DNA from: Agromyces protaetiae
Lineage (GTDB): Bacteria; Actinomycetota; Actinomycetes; Actinomycetales; Microbacteriaceae
Direction: 5' to 3'
DNA: 64,000 nt
Assembly: GCF_030866785.1 (NCBI RefSeq)
Contig: NZ_CP133018.1
Location: forward strand, 62,001 to 126,000
Below the pieces are notes generated by a model. That model made no database searches. It saw only the letters and a program-made list of their open reading frames with translations, and was not told the origin of the DNA. Position numbers and translations under genes: made by a program. Of this stretch, positions 41,691 through 49,799 are shown in pieces. Each line of letters begins with the position of its first letter. The first letter of the stretch is position 1.

Positions 41691-42353
41691 ATGGCCGTGA
41701 TCAGGACCGTGCAGGCCCTGATCGCGGCCTCGCTCATCGTGCTGGCGCTCGCCGCGTGCCTGGGCCCGGCCGCCGCCCCGCCGACATCGCCGGCGCCCCC
41801 CGGGCCGTCGCCGGAGACGGCCGCACCGGCACCCACGCCGTCGCCGACGGTGCCGCAGCCGGCCCGGCAGTCCGCCGCGCTCGAAGACCAGCGCGCACTC
41901 GCGGCCCCGCCGCCGACCCGGCTGGAGATCCCCGATCTCGGCATCGATGTCACGGTGCAGCCCGTCGGTCTCGACGATCGCGGGCAGATGGGGTTGTTCG
42001 ATGACACCGCGATCGCCGCGTGGTATCAATGGGGACCCGCTCCGGCCAGCGCGGCCGGCTCGACCGTGATCGCCGCCCACGTCGACTCGCTGGAGTACGA
42101 CCTGCTGCCCTTCGCCAGGCTCAGGGATGCGGTCGGCGGCATGCAGGTCATCGTGACGGATGCCGCGGGCGGCCGCCACGGCTACGCCGTGCAGGCCGTC
42201 GAGGTCTCCGAGAAGTCCGCAGTCGACTGGTCCGCCGCGTTCGATCGGACCGGTTCGCCGCGGCTCACGCTCGTCACGTGCGGTGGTGAGTTCGATGTGC
42301 AGAACCGCCGATACCTGAGCAATCTCGTGCTCACCGCGGTCCGGGTCGGGTGA
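41691..42353 (+). CDS. Class F sortase, lipoprotein-like
   Basis: 220 aa. The N-terminus ends in a lipobox (LALAAC, C23), followed by a Pro-rich stalk (about 25-65) and a sortase barrel. Catalytic set: His in VIAAHVDS, Cys in LTLVTCGG and Arg in VQNRRYLSNLV. Class F sortases of actinobacteria are poorly characterised. It is 17 bp after the DUF4397 gene, so that protein may be its partner, although a classical sorting motif is not visible there. A lipid anchor instead of a membrane helix is worth noting. Confidence 0.85.
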   Translation: MAVIRTVQALIAASLIVLALAACLGPAAAPPTSPAPPGPSPETAAPAPTPSPTVPQPARQSAALEDQRALAAPPPTRLEIPDLGIDVTVQPVGLDDRGQMGLFDDTAIAAWYQWGPAPASAAGSTVIAAHVDSLEYDLLPFARLRDAVGGMQVIVTDAAGGRHGYAVQAVEVSEKSAVDWSAAFDRTGSPRLTLVTCGGEFDVQNRRYLSNLVLTAVRVG

Positions 42354-42368
42354 ACGTGGGGAGTCGAT

Positions 42369-43043
42369 ATGCTGATCGCATCACCGCAGCATCCGGGTCC
42401 GCGCTCGGGTACGGGCTCATGGATTCCGGAATCCGCCCACGACGCCGCCGAAGGGGGTGAACGTCAGCTGAGCAGCAACTCGCGGGTCTCGGATCGGCTC
42501 GACGATCAGACGCTCGCCGCAGGCTTCGCCGCGGGCGACGAGTCTGCGCTGAGCGAGGCGTACGCGCGCTGGTCGCCTCTGGTGTTCACACTGGCGCTCC
42601 GATCGCTCGGCGTCCGCGCGGATGCCGAGGACGTCACGCAGCAGGTGTACATCTCGGCGTGGCGGACCCGTGCCGGATACGACCCGACCCGCTCATCCCT
42701 GAGCGCGTGGATCGTCGGCATCACGCGGCACCGCATCGCCGACGCGCACGAGGCCCGGTCGCGCCAGCGTCGGGTCGAGGAGGCCGCCGTCGCGGAGGCC
42801 GCGGTCCGGCCCGCCTCGCACGGCGATGACGTCGCCGAACGCGTCATGGTGGCCGAAGAGCTCGAGGCGCTCGAACCGGTGCCGAGGCGCGTGATGCAAC
42901 TGGCCTTCTACGAGCAGCTGAGCCAGAGCCAGATCGCCGAGACGCTCGATCTGCCGTTGGGAACGGTGAAGAGTCACATGCGACGCAGCCTCAGCCGATT
43001 GAGGACACGATGGGAGGTGGATGATGAGCCACATCGAACCTGA
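42369..43043 (+). CDS. ECF-type RNA polymerase sigma factor (SigK-like)
   Basis: 224 aa from ATG 42369, supported by GGGGAG 5 nt upstream. Region 2 is in YARWSPLVFTLALRSLGVRADAEDVTQQVYISAWR, region 4 in PRRVMQLAFYEQLSQSQIAETLDLPLGTVKSHMRRSL. About 45 extra N-terminal residues precede region 2. The next gene, overlapping by 20 nt, encodes an RskA-like anti-sigma factor, the usual ECF pair. The pair follows DUF4397 and sortase F genes and probably controls them; see the candidate promoter at 40747-40775. Confidence 0.9.
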   Translation: MLIASPQHPGPRSGTGSWIPESAHDAAEGGERQLSSNSRVSDRLDDQTLAAGFAAGDESALSEAYARWSPLVFTLALRSLGVRADAEDVTQQVYISAWRTRAGYDPTRSSLSAWIVGITRHRIADAHEARSRQRRVEEAAVAEAAVRPASHGDDVAERVMVAEELEALEPVPRRVMQLAFYEQLSQSQIAETLDLPLGTVKSHMRRSLSRLRTRWEVDDEPHRT

Positions 43044-43842
43044 AGACCTCGCGACGCTCGCGCTCGACGGGATGGACACCGACGCGGCAGCGCGGGCGCA
43101 TCTCGACGACTGCACCGAGTGCCGCGCCGAGTACGACGCGATCGTGCGCACGATCGACCTCGCGCGGGGCGAGGTCGACCAGCCGCTCGAGGTGCCGCCG
43201 CCGCACGTCTGGACGACCATTCACCGCGAGCTCGGCCTCACGGCGGAACTGGCCCAGGATCCACTGGGGGCACCCGGGGGTGTGCAGGCGCGCATCGCCG
43301 AGCCGGGCTCCCCGGCCGGCGGGCCGGAGGCGGTCGACGACCCGGCTGCGGGGGCCGCCGCTGCCGGTCGTGCGACCAGCGCTGAAGCACGGGCCCGGCG
43401 ACGGTGGTGGCCGGTCGCGCTGGCCGCGGCCTCGGCGGGTGTGCTCGTCGGCCTGGCCCTCGGGATCGCGCTGGCCGGGTTCGGCACGGGCGGCCAGGGC
43501 TCGCAGACCGTCGTCGCGAGTGCGACGCTCGCCGCGTTCCCGGGCTGGTCGACCAGCGGCACCGCGGTCGTGGAGGAGGATGACGACGGGGCCAGGTCGA
43601 TCGTCGTCGACCTCGACGAGGAGGTGCCCGCGAGCGAGGTCCGCGAGGTCTGGTTGATCCGCTCGGACGCGTCAGGGCTTGTCAGCCTCGGACTGCTCGA
43701 GGGCCTCACCGGTCGGTTCGCCGTGCCGGCCGGGATCGATCTCGACGAGTTCACGCTCGTCGACGTGTCCGCCGAGCCGGTCGACGGTGATCCCTCGCAT
43801 TCGGGGGACTCCATCGTTCGCGGGGAGCTCCAGAGGGCGTGA
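43024..43842 (+). CDS. Membrane anti-sigma factor with zinc finger and RskA C-terminal domain
   Basis: 272 aa from ATG 43024 (or 43021). The N-terminal anti-sigma domain has HLDDCTECRAEYD, the HxxxCxxC zinc motif. A long linker is followed by one membrane helix (about 135-157, PVALAAASAGVLVGLALGIAL) and an extracellular RskA-type domain (VVASATLAAFPGWSTSGTAVV..EVREVWLIRSDASGLVSLGLLEG). It should hold the adjacent sigma factor at the membrane until an outside signal leads to proteolysis; the rhomboid and other membrane proteases are possible partners (inference). Confidence 0.9.
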   Translation: MSHIEPEDLATLALDGMDTDAAARAHLDDCTECRAEYDAIVRTIDLARGEVDQPLEVPPPHVWTTIHRELGLTAELAQDPLGAPGGVQARIAEPGSPAGGPEAVDDPAAGAAAAGRATSAEARARRRWWPVALAAASAGVLVGLALGIALAGFGTGGQGSQTVVASATLAAFPGWSTSGTAVVEEDDDGARSIVVDLDEEVPASEVREVWLIRSDASGLVSLGLLEGLTGRFAVPAGIDLDEFTLVDVSAEPVDGDPSHSGDSIVRGELQRA

Positions 43843-43896
43843 CCATGCGCGGACTGCCGTCCTCGCGGACCGGCGCGACCATCGGTCACGCCGCCA

Positions 43897-44832
43897 TCAC
43901 ACCGCTCGATCGCCGGATGCCTCCACGAGGGTGCCGCGCGTCAACCCGGCCGGCCAGTCGCCGGCCACGGCCGCGACGTCGTACGTGGCCTCGAGGAATC
44001 GCAGGAGCAGCGCGTCCGGGTCCGGCGCGGTGCGTACTCGCTCGTAGGGCAGCAGGAACTCGCCGAGCTCCCGGTCGTAGTACGCGCCGTCGATGCCCAG
44101 GTCCCGCTCGCGGAATCCCACCGGTTCGGGGTAGGCGTATGCGTAGAAGGCACCCTCCGCGGCGCCGCCCGGCCAGTAGCCGGCGCTCGAGAGCTCCGCG
44201 TCGTACGCCTCGTGCATGACCCAGTCGGGACAGTTCGGCACCCCGCCCGGGTGCAGCGGTGCCGGGCGTCCCGAGAATCGCGTCGTCGCGAGGTCGAACG
44301 CGCCCCAGAAGAAGTGCACCGGGCTCGCCTTGCCGGTGAACTGGGCCCGGAACCGGTGCAGCACGCGCGACGCCGAGACCAGCGAGACCCAGAATCGGTG
44401 GGCCGCGTCCGGGTCGTACTCGGCGGGGCGGGTGTCGAGGTCGAACGCGATGACCTCGGCCAGCTCGACCGGGACCGGATCGAGGTCCACCTCCACGCCG
44501 AGCTCGCTCAGCGCCTCGGTGAACGATGCATAGAAGCGCGCGATCGTCCCGCTGTGCAGCGGCAACCGCCGCTCCTGCCCGTCGGTGTGCAGGAGCACGA
44601 GTTCGTGGGTGAAGAAGTCGAAGCGCGCCTCGAGTCCCGCCGAACCCACGGGCATGAGCGAGGTGGTGAGGCCACGGCTGTCGACGTAGAGCGGGACGTT
44701 CCACCAGTGATTCACGAGCGGGGTGAGCGCGAGGCGGAGCTTCCCGACCATCTGCGTCCAGAGCTGCAGGGTGTCGCGGGTGCCCTGCCATTCCGAAACG
44801 GGAAGCGCCGGCCAGGGGGGAGCAACGGTCAT
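43897..44832 (-). CDS. DUF5996 family protein
   Basis: 311 aa. Recognised by WPALPVSEWQGTRDTLQLWTQMVGKLRLALTPLVNHWW, LTTSLMPVG, FDFFTHELVL, FFWGAFDLATTRFSGRPAP and FYAYAYPEP, which are the usual DUF5996 segments. No signal peptide or membrane helix. Its biochemical role is unknown. It is convergent with the anti-sigma gene (54-bp gap) and 54 bp upstream of the cls stop on the same strand, so not clearly part of either unit. Confidence 0.85.
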   Translation of the reverse strand: MTVAPPWPALPVSEWQGTRDTLQLWTQMVGKLRLALTPLVNHWWNVPLYVDSRGLTTSLMPVGSAGLEARFDFFTHELVLLHTDGQERRLPLHSGTIARFYASFTEALSELGVEVDLDPVPVELAEVIAFDLDTRPAEYDPDAAHRFWVSLVSASRVLHRFRAQFTGKASPVHFFWGAFDLATTRFSGRPAPLHPGGVPNCPDWVMHEAYDAELSSAGYWPGGAAEGAFYAYAYPEPVGFRERDLGIDGAYYDRELGEFLLPYERVRTAPDPDALLLRFLEATYDVAAVAGDWPAGLTRGTLVEASGDRAV

Positions 44833-44886
44833 GGGTCGAGCCTCCGATCGGTGATGAGCATCACGGAAAGGCTAGACGGCCTTTCA

Positions 44887-46359
44887 TCACTGCAGCGCCG
44901 ACGTGAGCCGAGCGACGCCGTCGAGGAAGGTCGCCGATGCGGGCTCGCGCTTCCACTCGTCGAGCGTGAGCTCCCGCCCGATCGCGCGGTACCCGGCCTC
45001 GACCGCACGGAGGTCGGAGACGAACGACGCGCTGCGCACGAGGAGCGAGATCTCGAAGTTCAGGGCGAACGAGCGGATGTCCATATTGCTCGAGCCGATC
45101 ACCGCGACGTCGTCATCGATCGACAGATGCTTCGCATGCAGGATGTACGGACCCGGGTACAGGAAGATGCGAACGCCCGCGCGGAGGAGTGCCCCGTAGT
45201 AGGAGCGCTGCGCGTGCCACACCGACCCCTGATCGCCGATCTCCGACACGAAGAGCTGCACGTCGAGCCCGCGCAGCCTGGCCGACGTGATGGCGTACAT
45301 CATCGCCTCATCCGGGACGAAGTACGGGCTGGTGATGATCACCCGCTCCTGCGCCGCGCTGACGAGGCCGAGGAACATGCGCAGGTTGTTCTCCTGCTCG
45401 TAGGCCGGGCCGCTCGGCACGATCTGGCAGACGACCGGGGCATCCGTCGAGGCGACGCCGATGTCGGTCACCGGCACGTGCTCCTGGTCACGCAGCATCT
45501 CGTCGGTCTCGGCGTACCAATCCGACAGGAAGACGGTGTTCACCGCCGCGACGGTCGGGCCGGTCAGCCTGACCACGAGCTCTTGCCACATGAGCCCGCG
45601 CTTCTGGTTCTTCGGCGAGTCGTAGTCGCGCGCGATGAGGTTCTGCGAGCCGGTGTAGGCGACCCGGCCATCGACGACGACGAGCTTGCGGTGGTTGCGC
45701 AGGTCGGGCCGCTGCGACTGCCCCTTGAACGGTCGCACGGGAAGGAGATACGCCCACTGCACGCCGATGCGGTCGAGTTCGGCGGTCGTCGCTCCATGCA
45801 CGGGGACCTTCCGCGACGCGATGTAGTCCATGAGCAGTCGCACCGTCACGCCACGCTGCACGGCTCGCTCCATGGCGGCGAAGAAGCCGCGCGTGGTGTC
45901 GTCGAACGCGACGATGAAGAACTCGACGTGCACCCAGCGCTCGGCCCGGTCGAGGTCCGCGGCCATGCGGTCGATCGACGTCTGGTACTCGCCGATGAGC
46001 TCCGCGTCGTTGCCGCCGAAGGCGGGCAACGCCCCGAGTGCGGTGTTCTGTCGCACGAGCGAGGCGAACCACTTCGGCCACACCTCGTCGCCGAGATGCA
46101 GGTCGATCCCGGCGGAGCGCTCCGCGATGATCCGGTTGATCTCGAGCTGCCGTTCCATCCGCTTGCGGGGCAGCTTGGTGTTGCCGATGAGCAGGAACAG
46201 GAGGATGCCGACGAACGGGATGAGGAAGATCGCGAGCAGCCACGCCATCGCGGCCGTGGGCTTCCGCCCGCGGGGGACGATGATGAGCGCGGCGATCCGG
46301 ATCGCAAGGTCGACCAGGATGAGGATGCCCCCGAGCAGCGTGATTGCCTCGGCGCTCAT
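44887..46359 (-). CDS. cls: Cardiolipin synthase (phospholipase D family)
   Basis: 490 aa from ATG 46359 (GGGGGCAGG upstream). Two N-terminal membrane helices (ITLLGGILILVDLAIRIAALI and AMAWLLAIFLIPFVGILLFLLIG), then two PLD catalytic motifs: NHRKLVVVDGRVAYTGSQN and HAKHLSIDDDVAVIGSSN. The enzyme joins phosphatidylglycerols to form cardiolipin in the membrane. Length matches bacterial ClsA. An unsupported in-frame extension upstream to 46563 was rejected. Confidence 0.93.
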   Translation of the reverse strand: MSAEAITLLGGILILVDLAIRIAALIIVPRGRKPTAAMAWLLAIFLIPFVGILLFLLIGNTKLPRKRMERQLEINRIIAERSAGIDLHLGDEVWPKWFASLVRQNTALGALPAFGGNDAELIGEYQTSIDRMAADLDRAERWVHVEFFIVAFDDTTRGFFAAMERAVQRGVTVRLLMDYIASRKVPVHGATTAELDRIGVQWAYLLPVRPFKGQSQRPDLRNHRKLVVVDGRVAYTGSQNLIARDYDSPKNQKRGLMWQELVVRLTGPTVAAVNTVFLSDWYAETDEMLRDQEHVPVTDIGVASTDAPVVCQIVPSGPAYEQENNLRMFLGLVSAAQERVIITSPYFVPDEAMMYAITSARLRGLDVQLFVSEIGDQGSVWHAQRSYYGALLRAGVRIFLYPGPYILHAKHLSIDDDVAVIGSSNMDIRSFALNFEISLLVRSASFVSDLRAVEAGYRAIGRELTLDEWKREPASATFLDGVARLTSALQ

Positions 46360-46481
46360 ATGCCTGCCCCCACTCTCGGTGGGTCGATCATATGGGTGAC
46401 CTGAGCATTCTTCAATGAACGTGCGCTCGCCCGCGGACCTCATCGTGGGGGCGGAGGCGAGAGGCGGAGGGGGCGAGGGGG

Positions 46482-46808
46482 CTAGCTCGGTGTCCCGCCG
46501 TCGGCCTCGATGATCTCTCGCATGGTCTCCATCGAGATCTGGTCGCGCTCGCCGTCGATCCACTCGTGGATGGTGAACGGGATGTCGAGACCGACGAGGT
46601 AGTCGACCGTCTTCTCGAGCCGGGGTGCGACGTCGAGATGGTCGTTGCCGAACAGGGCTGCGGTGTAGACGGGCTCGCCGCCGCGGATCGCGCGCCGCAG
46701 CTCGACCGTCGACCGCCCGGTGAGGCGGTACAACGACTTCAGGACCTCGCTGCCGAAATCGGGCGTTCCGGTGATGGTGAGCGAAAGGGCGTTCTCGGGT
46801 GCGGTCAC
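46482..46808 (-). CDS. Small hypothetical protein downstream of the SDR gene
   Basis: 108 aa from GTG 46808. Reads LSLTITGTPDFGSEVLKSLYRLTGRSTVELRRAIRGGEPVY, then a basic-to-acidic region ending MREIIEADGGTPS. The first half resembles the L7/L12 C-terminal-like alpha/beta fold found in some small actinobacterial proteins (weak, by eye). GGAGG lies only 1-2 nt before GTG, so the start is uncertain. It is 41 bp after the SDR stop on the same strand and could be co-transcribed. Function unknown. Confidence 0.6.
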   Translation of the reverse strand: MTAPENALSLTITGTPDFGSEVLKSLYRLTGRSTVELRRAIRGGEPVYTAALFGNDHLDVAPRLEKTVDYLVGLDIPFTIHEWIDGERDQISMETMREIIEADGGTPS

Positions 46809-46849
46809 CCCTCCATCACACCACTCGGCACCCAGATCAGCGAGCCGGT

Positions 46850-47524
46850 TCAGTAGCTGGCGCGGCCACCGCTGATGTCGTACACGGCGCCGGTCGAGAA
46901 GCTGCAGGCGTCCGAGGCCAGCCACGCGACGAGCTCGGCGACCTCCTCCGCGCGACCGAGGCGTCTCATGGGGATCTTCTCCACCAGGGAGGCGAGCACA
47001 TCCGGTCGGGTCGTCGCGTTCATGGGCGTCTCGATGACGGCCGGGGCGATGGCGTTCACGAGGACGCCTGTGGTCGCGAGCTCTTTGCCGAGCGACTTGG
47101 TGAGGCCGATCACGCCCGCCTTGGAGGCCGAATAGGCGGCGAGCCGGGGATTGCCCTCCATGCCGGCGATGCTCGCGATGTTCACGATACGACCCCATCC
47201 GGCGTCGATCATGCCCGGCAGCACCGCCTGGCACATGTGGAAGGTCCCCGTGAGGTTCACCGCGAGCGTGCGCTCCCAATCCGAGCCGTCGACGTCGACG
47301 AAGTCGGCGTTGGGGCCCACGATGCCCGCGCTGTTGACCAGCACGGCGACGGACCCGAGCCCGGAGACCACTCGGCCGAGATCCTTCGGATCCGTGACGT
47401 CGGCGACGAAGTCCGCGTCCGACGTCCGGTCGAGCGTGAAGACCTCATACCCGGCGCGTCCGAGTCGCTCGGCGCACGCGGCGCCGAGTCCGCTCACGCC
47501 ACCGGTTACTACCGCTTTTCGCAT
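46850..47524 (-). CDS. SDR dehydrogenase of the sugar-acid locus
   Basis: 224 aa from ATG 47524 (GGAGAGAG, 5 nt spacing). SDR motifs: TGGVSGLG near residue 6, NSAGIVG, catalytic Ser in NIASIAG, YSASKAG and the end STGAVYDISGG. In non-phosphorylative sugar-acid routes an SDR oxidises 2-keto-3-deoxy acids to 2,4-diketo acids, and an FAH-family hydrolase (53918) then cleaves them. The presence of both here supports that role (inference). Its promoter has the same two-part operator as the iclR gene at 53015. Confidence 0.85.
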   Translation of the reverse strand: MRKAVVTGGVSGLGAACAERLGRAGYEVFTLDRTSDADFVADVTDPKDLGRVVSGLGSVAVLVNSAGIVGPNADFVDVDGSDWERTLAVNLTGTFHMCQAVLPGMIDAGWGRIVNIASIAGMEGNPRLAAYSASKAGVIGLTKSLGKELATTGVLVNAIAPAVIETPMNATTRPDVLASLVEKIPMRRLGRAEEVAELVAWLASDACSFSTGAVYDISGGRASY

Positions 47525-47540
47525 GGTCGCTCTCTCCATA

Positions 47541-47584
47541 TTCCACTTAATGGAACGCACATCTGATAGATTGAATGTTATCAG
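47541..47584. promoter_or_regulatory. Two-part IclR operator at the SDR promoter
   Basis: TTCCA-N5-TGGAA at 47541-47555 and CTGATA-N10-TATCAG at 47563-47584. The left half-sites start 22 bp apart, exactly as at 52964-53007. It lies 17 bp before the SDR start codon. Confidence 0.65.
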
Positions 47585-47607
47585 GCGTGAACGGTCCGTC
47601 TCGGAAT

Positions 47608-47639
47608 CCGGGGTGCCCCGGGCAGCCGGGGCACCCCGG
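47608..47639. terminator. Hairpin terminator of the gntR gene
   Basis: A 14-bp perfect stem (CCGGGGTGCCCCGG, 47608-47621; loop GCAG; complement 47626-47639) lies 57 bp past the gntR stop and shields the SDR promoter. Confidence 0.75.
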
Positions 47640-47695
47640 CCGCCGCGGGCGAGGCGGACCGCGGCGGTGCCGAGGAGCAGCGAACAGCGTGGCGT

Positions 47696-48337
47696 CTAGC
47701 GCTTCGGGAGCGTGTCGTACGTGAACGCGACGAGGTAGTCGTTCAGAGCCAGCGAAGCGGCCTCGGCCCCGGCTCCGTCGGCTTTCACGATCGCGTGCAG
47801 GATGCCGCGGTGGAGTGCGACCGCCTCCTGCACCTGTGCCTCCGGGTCGGTCAAGTGAGCGAACCAGAACCTGCGAGACAGTCCTTGCAGCGGCGCCATC
47901 GCCACAGACAGGAACTCGTTCTGCGCTGCCTCGACGATGAACTCGTGTGAGTCGCGGAGCACGGTCGGGAAGTCCTCGACCGATACCGGCGAGGCGTCGA
48001 GCCGGTCGAGCATGTCGCGAGCGTGTTCCCGCTGATTGGGACGTGCGCGTGCCGCCGCCAGTTGCGCCGCGAAGGGCTCCAGCACTCGCCGAAGCTCGAG
48101 GAGCTTCAGCTGCGCCTCGATGGAACTCGCCGGCACGAGCACGCCGCGCTGCGGGTGGATCTCGACCATCCGGTCCCGGGCGAGTCGCTGGAGCGCTTCA
48201 CGCACGGGTGTGCGGCCGATGCCGGTGAGCTCGGTGAGCTGCTTCTCGGAAATCAGGCTCCCAGGCGGGATCTCCTGCAGGACGATCATGCGCTCGATCT
48301 GATCGAACGCACGATCGGTCAAGTTGCGCTCTGTCAC
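47696..48337 (-). CDS. GntR-family (FadR subfamily) transcriptional regulator
   Basis: 213 aa from GTG 48337, chosen because GCAGGAGG lies 5 nt upstream; the open frame extends 87 codons further without support. Winged helix: FDQIERMIVLQEIPPGSLISEKQLTELTGIGRTPVREALQRLARD, then an all-helical FCD-type effector domain (ELRRVLEPFAAQLAAARA, DSHEFIVEAAQNE, HRGILHAIVKADG). The family usually senses sugar acids or organic acids. It is divergent from the FAD oxidoreductase gene, with a perfect palindrome TGTATG-GTT-CATACA over the shared control region. Confidence 0.9.
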   Translation of the reverse strand: MTERNLTDRAFDQIERMIVLQEIPPGSLISEKQLTELTGIGRTPVREALQRLARDRMVEIHPQRGVLVPASSIEAQLKLLELRRVLEPFAAQLAAARARPNQREHARDMLDRLDASPVSVEDFPTVLRDSHEFIVEAAQNEFLSVAMAPLQGLSRRFWFAHLTDPEAQVQEAVALHRGILHAIVKADGAGAEAASLALNDYLVAFTYDTLPKR

Positions 48338-48350
48338 GTCGACCTCCTGC

Positions 48351-48387
48351 TCGACAGTATCGCGCGAGCCGATGTATGGTTCATACA
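48351..48387 (+). promoter_or_regulatory. Promoter and GntR operator of the FAD oxidoreductase gene
   Basis: -35 TCGACA (48351-48356), an 18-nt spacer, -10 TATGGT (48375-48380), and ATG 6 nt later at 48387. The palindrome TGTATG-GTT-CATACA (48373-48387) covers the -10 and touches the start codon, so bound GntR protein would block transcription directly. Confidence 0.6.
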
Positions 48388-49799
48388 TGACTGATATCTC
48401 AGTTGGGCGATGGAGCCTGGTGACTCGAGCGGACGCCACAGATCTGCAGGTGCTCGCAGAGGTCGACGTGCTCGTCGTCGGCGCCGGCGCCGCGGGTGTC
48501 GCGGCCGCGACCGTTGCGGCCGAGGGTGGCGCGGAGGTGCTCATCGTCGAGAAATACGGCTTCGCCGGAGGCGCCGCCGTCGCCGGCATGTCGGGCACGA
48601 TCTGCGGGATGTACCTGGCTTCCGACGACCCGGAGGCGCCGCCGCGTCAGGTCGTCTTCGGATTCACCGAACGCTTCGCGGCCCGCCTTCGCGAACGCGG
48701 CGGCCTGACGGGGCCGCAGCGCTACGGAAAGACCTTCACGAGCGCGCACGACCCCCTCAAGTGGCGCGAAGTGGCGGACGAGCTCCTCACCTCGGCGGGG
48801 GCTCGCATCCTGTTCCACACCGACGTGGTCGAGGTGATCGTGGAGGACGGCCGATACCGCGGCGTGGTCATCGCCTCGAACGCGGGGCTCGGCGTGATCC
48901 GCGCCAGGCGGATCGTCGATGCATCCGGTGACGGGGCGATCGTTGCGCGTGGCGGCGGCGACTGGCGGTTCGGGCAGGACGGTCGGATCCAGAACCCGAC
49001 CATGTTCTTCCGCATCGGCAACGTCGACCTCGAGCGGTTCTGGGATGCGTGGGGTGAAGACACCATCTGCCCGGCATGGATCACCGAGCGGATCGTCGCC
49101 GCGCGCGATCGTGGGCTCGACCTGCCGCGGAACAAGATCTGGATCTTCGACACCGGCCGGGCCGGTGAACTGCTCGTCAATGCCACCCGCCTCGTCGGAG
49201 AGGGGGGCCGAATGCTCAACGTCATCGACCCCGTCGACTTCACGATCGCCGAGATCTCGGGCCGTGAGCAGGTTCGCCAGTACGCGCGGTTCCTGCGCGA
49301 AGAGATCCCCGGGTGCGAGGAGCTGTACGTGGTCGACACCGGCGTGGAGGCCGGCATCCGGCAGACCAGAACCATCCGTGGCATCCAGACGCTCCGGAAC
49401 GAGGATGTGGTGGAGGCGCGGAAATCGCCCGACGCGGTGGTGCGGTCGCCGTGGCCGATCGAGCTGCACGATGGTGAGCGTCCGAAGCTGCACTGGATCC
49501 TGGACGACTATTACGAGGTGCCCTACGGCACGCTCGTGCCGGCCGTCGGTGAAGACGTCATCGTCGCGGGCCGCTGTCTCAGCGCCGAGCACGAGGCACT
49601 CGCCTCGGCGCGGGTCACCGCGCAGTGCTTCGAGTACGGGCACGCGGCGGGCGCCGCCACCCTGATCTCGCTGGAGCGCGAGATCGACTATCGCGCGATC
49701 GCCGCGCGAGAGGTACGTGAACGGATGATTCGCGCAGGCAGCGCGCTCACACACGACGAAGACACTGCGAACGTCGACCTGGAGAGGACCCACGCATGA
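48387..49799 (+). CDS. FAD-dependent oxidoreductase (FAD_oxidored family)
   Basis: 470 aa from ATG 48387, proposed as leaderless; GTG 48420 with GGAG 4 nt upstream is the alternative. FAD-binding N-terminus VDVLVVGAGAAGVAAATVAAEGGAEVLIVEKYGFAGG, and C-terminal GEDVIVAGRCLSAEHEALASARVTAQCFEYGHAAG, the second FAD-contact motif. No NAD motif stands out. Such enzymes oxidise hydroxy acids or sugars, but the substrate is unknown. The stop overlaps the IlvD/Edd dehydratase ATG by 4 nt (ATGA), so oxidation and dehydration probably belong to one pathway. Confidence 0.88.
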   Translation: MTDISVGRWSLVTRADATDLQVLAEVDVLVVGAGAAGVAAATVAAEGGAEVLIVEKYGFAGGAAVAGMSGTICGMYLASDDPEAPPRQVVFGFTERFAARLRERGGLTGPQRYGKTFTSAHDPLKWREVADELLTSAGARILFHTDVVEVIVEDGRYRGVVIASNAGLGVIRARRIVDASGDGAIVARGGGDWRFGQDGRIQNPTMFFRIGNVDLERFWDAWGEDTICPAWITERIVAARDRGLDLPRNKIWIFDTGRAGELLVNATRLVGEGGRMLNVIDPVDFTIAEISGREQVRQYARFLREEIPGCEELYVVDTGVEAGIRQTRTIRGIQTLRNEDVVEARKSPDAVVRSPWPIELHDGERPKLHWILDDYYEVPYGTLVPAVGEDVIVAGRCLSAEHEALASARVTAQCFEYGHAAGAATLISLEREIDYRAIAAREVRERMIRAGSALTHDEDTANVDLERTHA

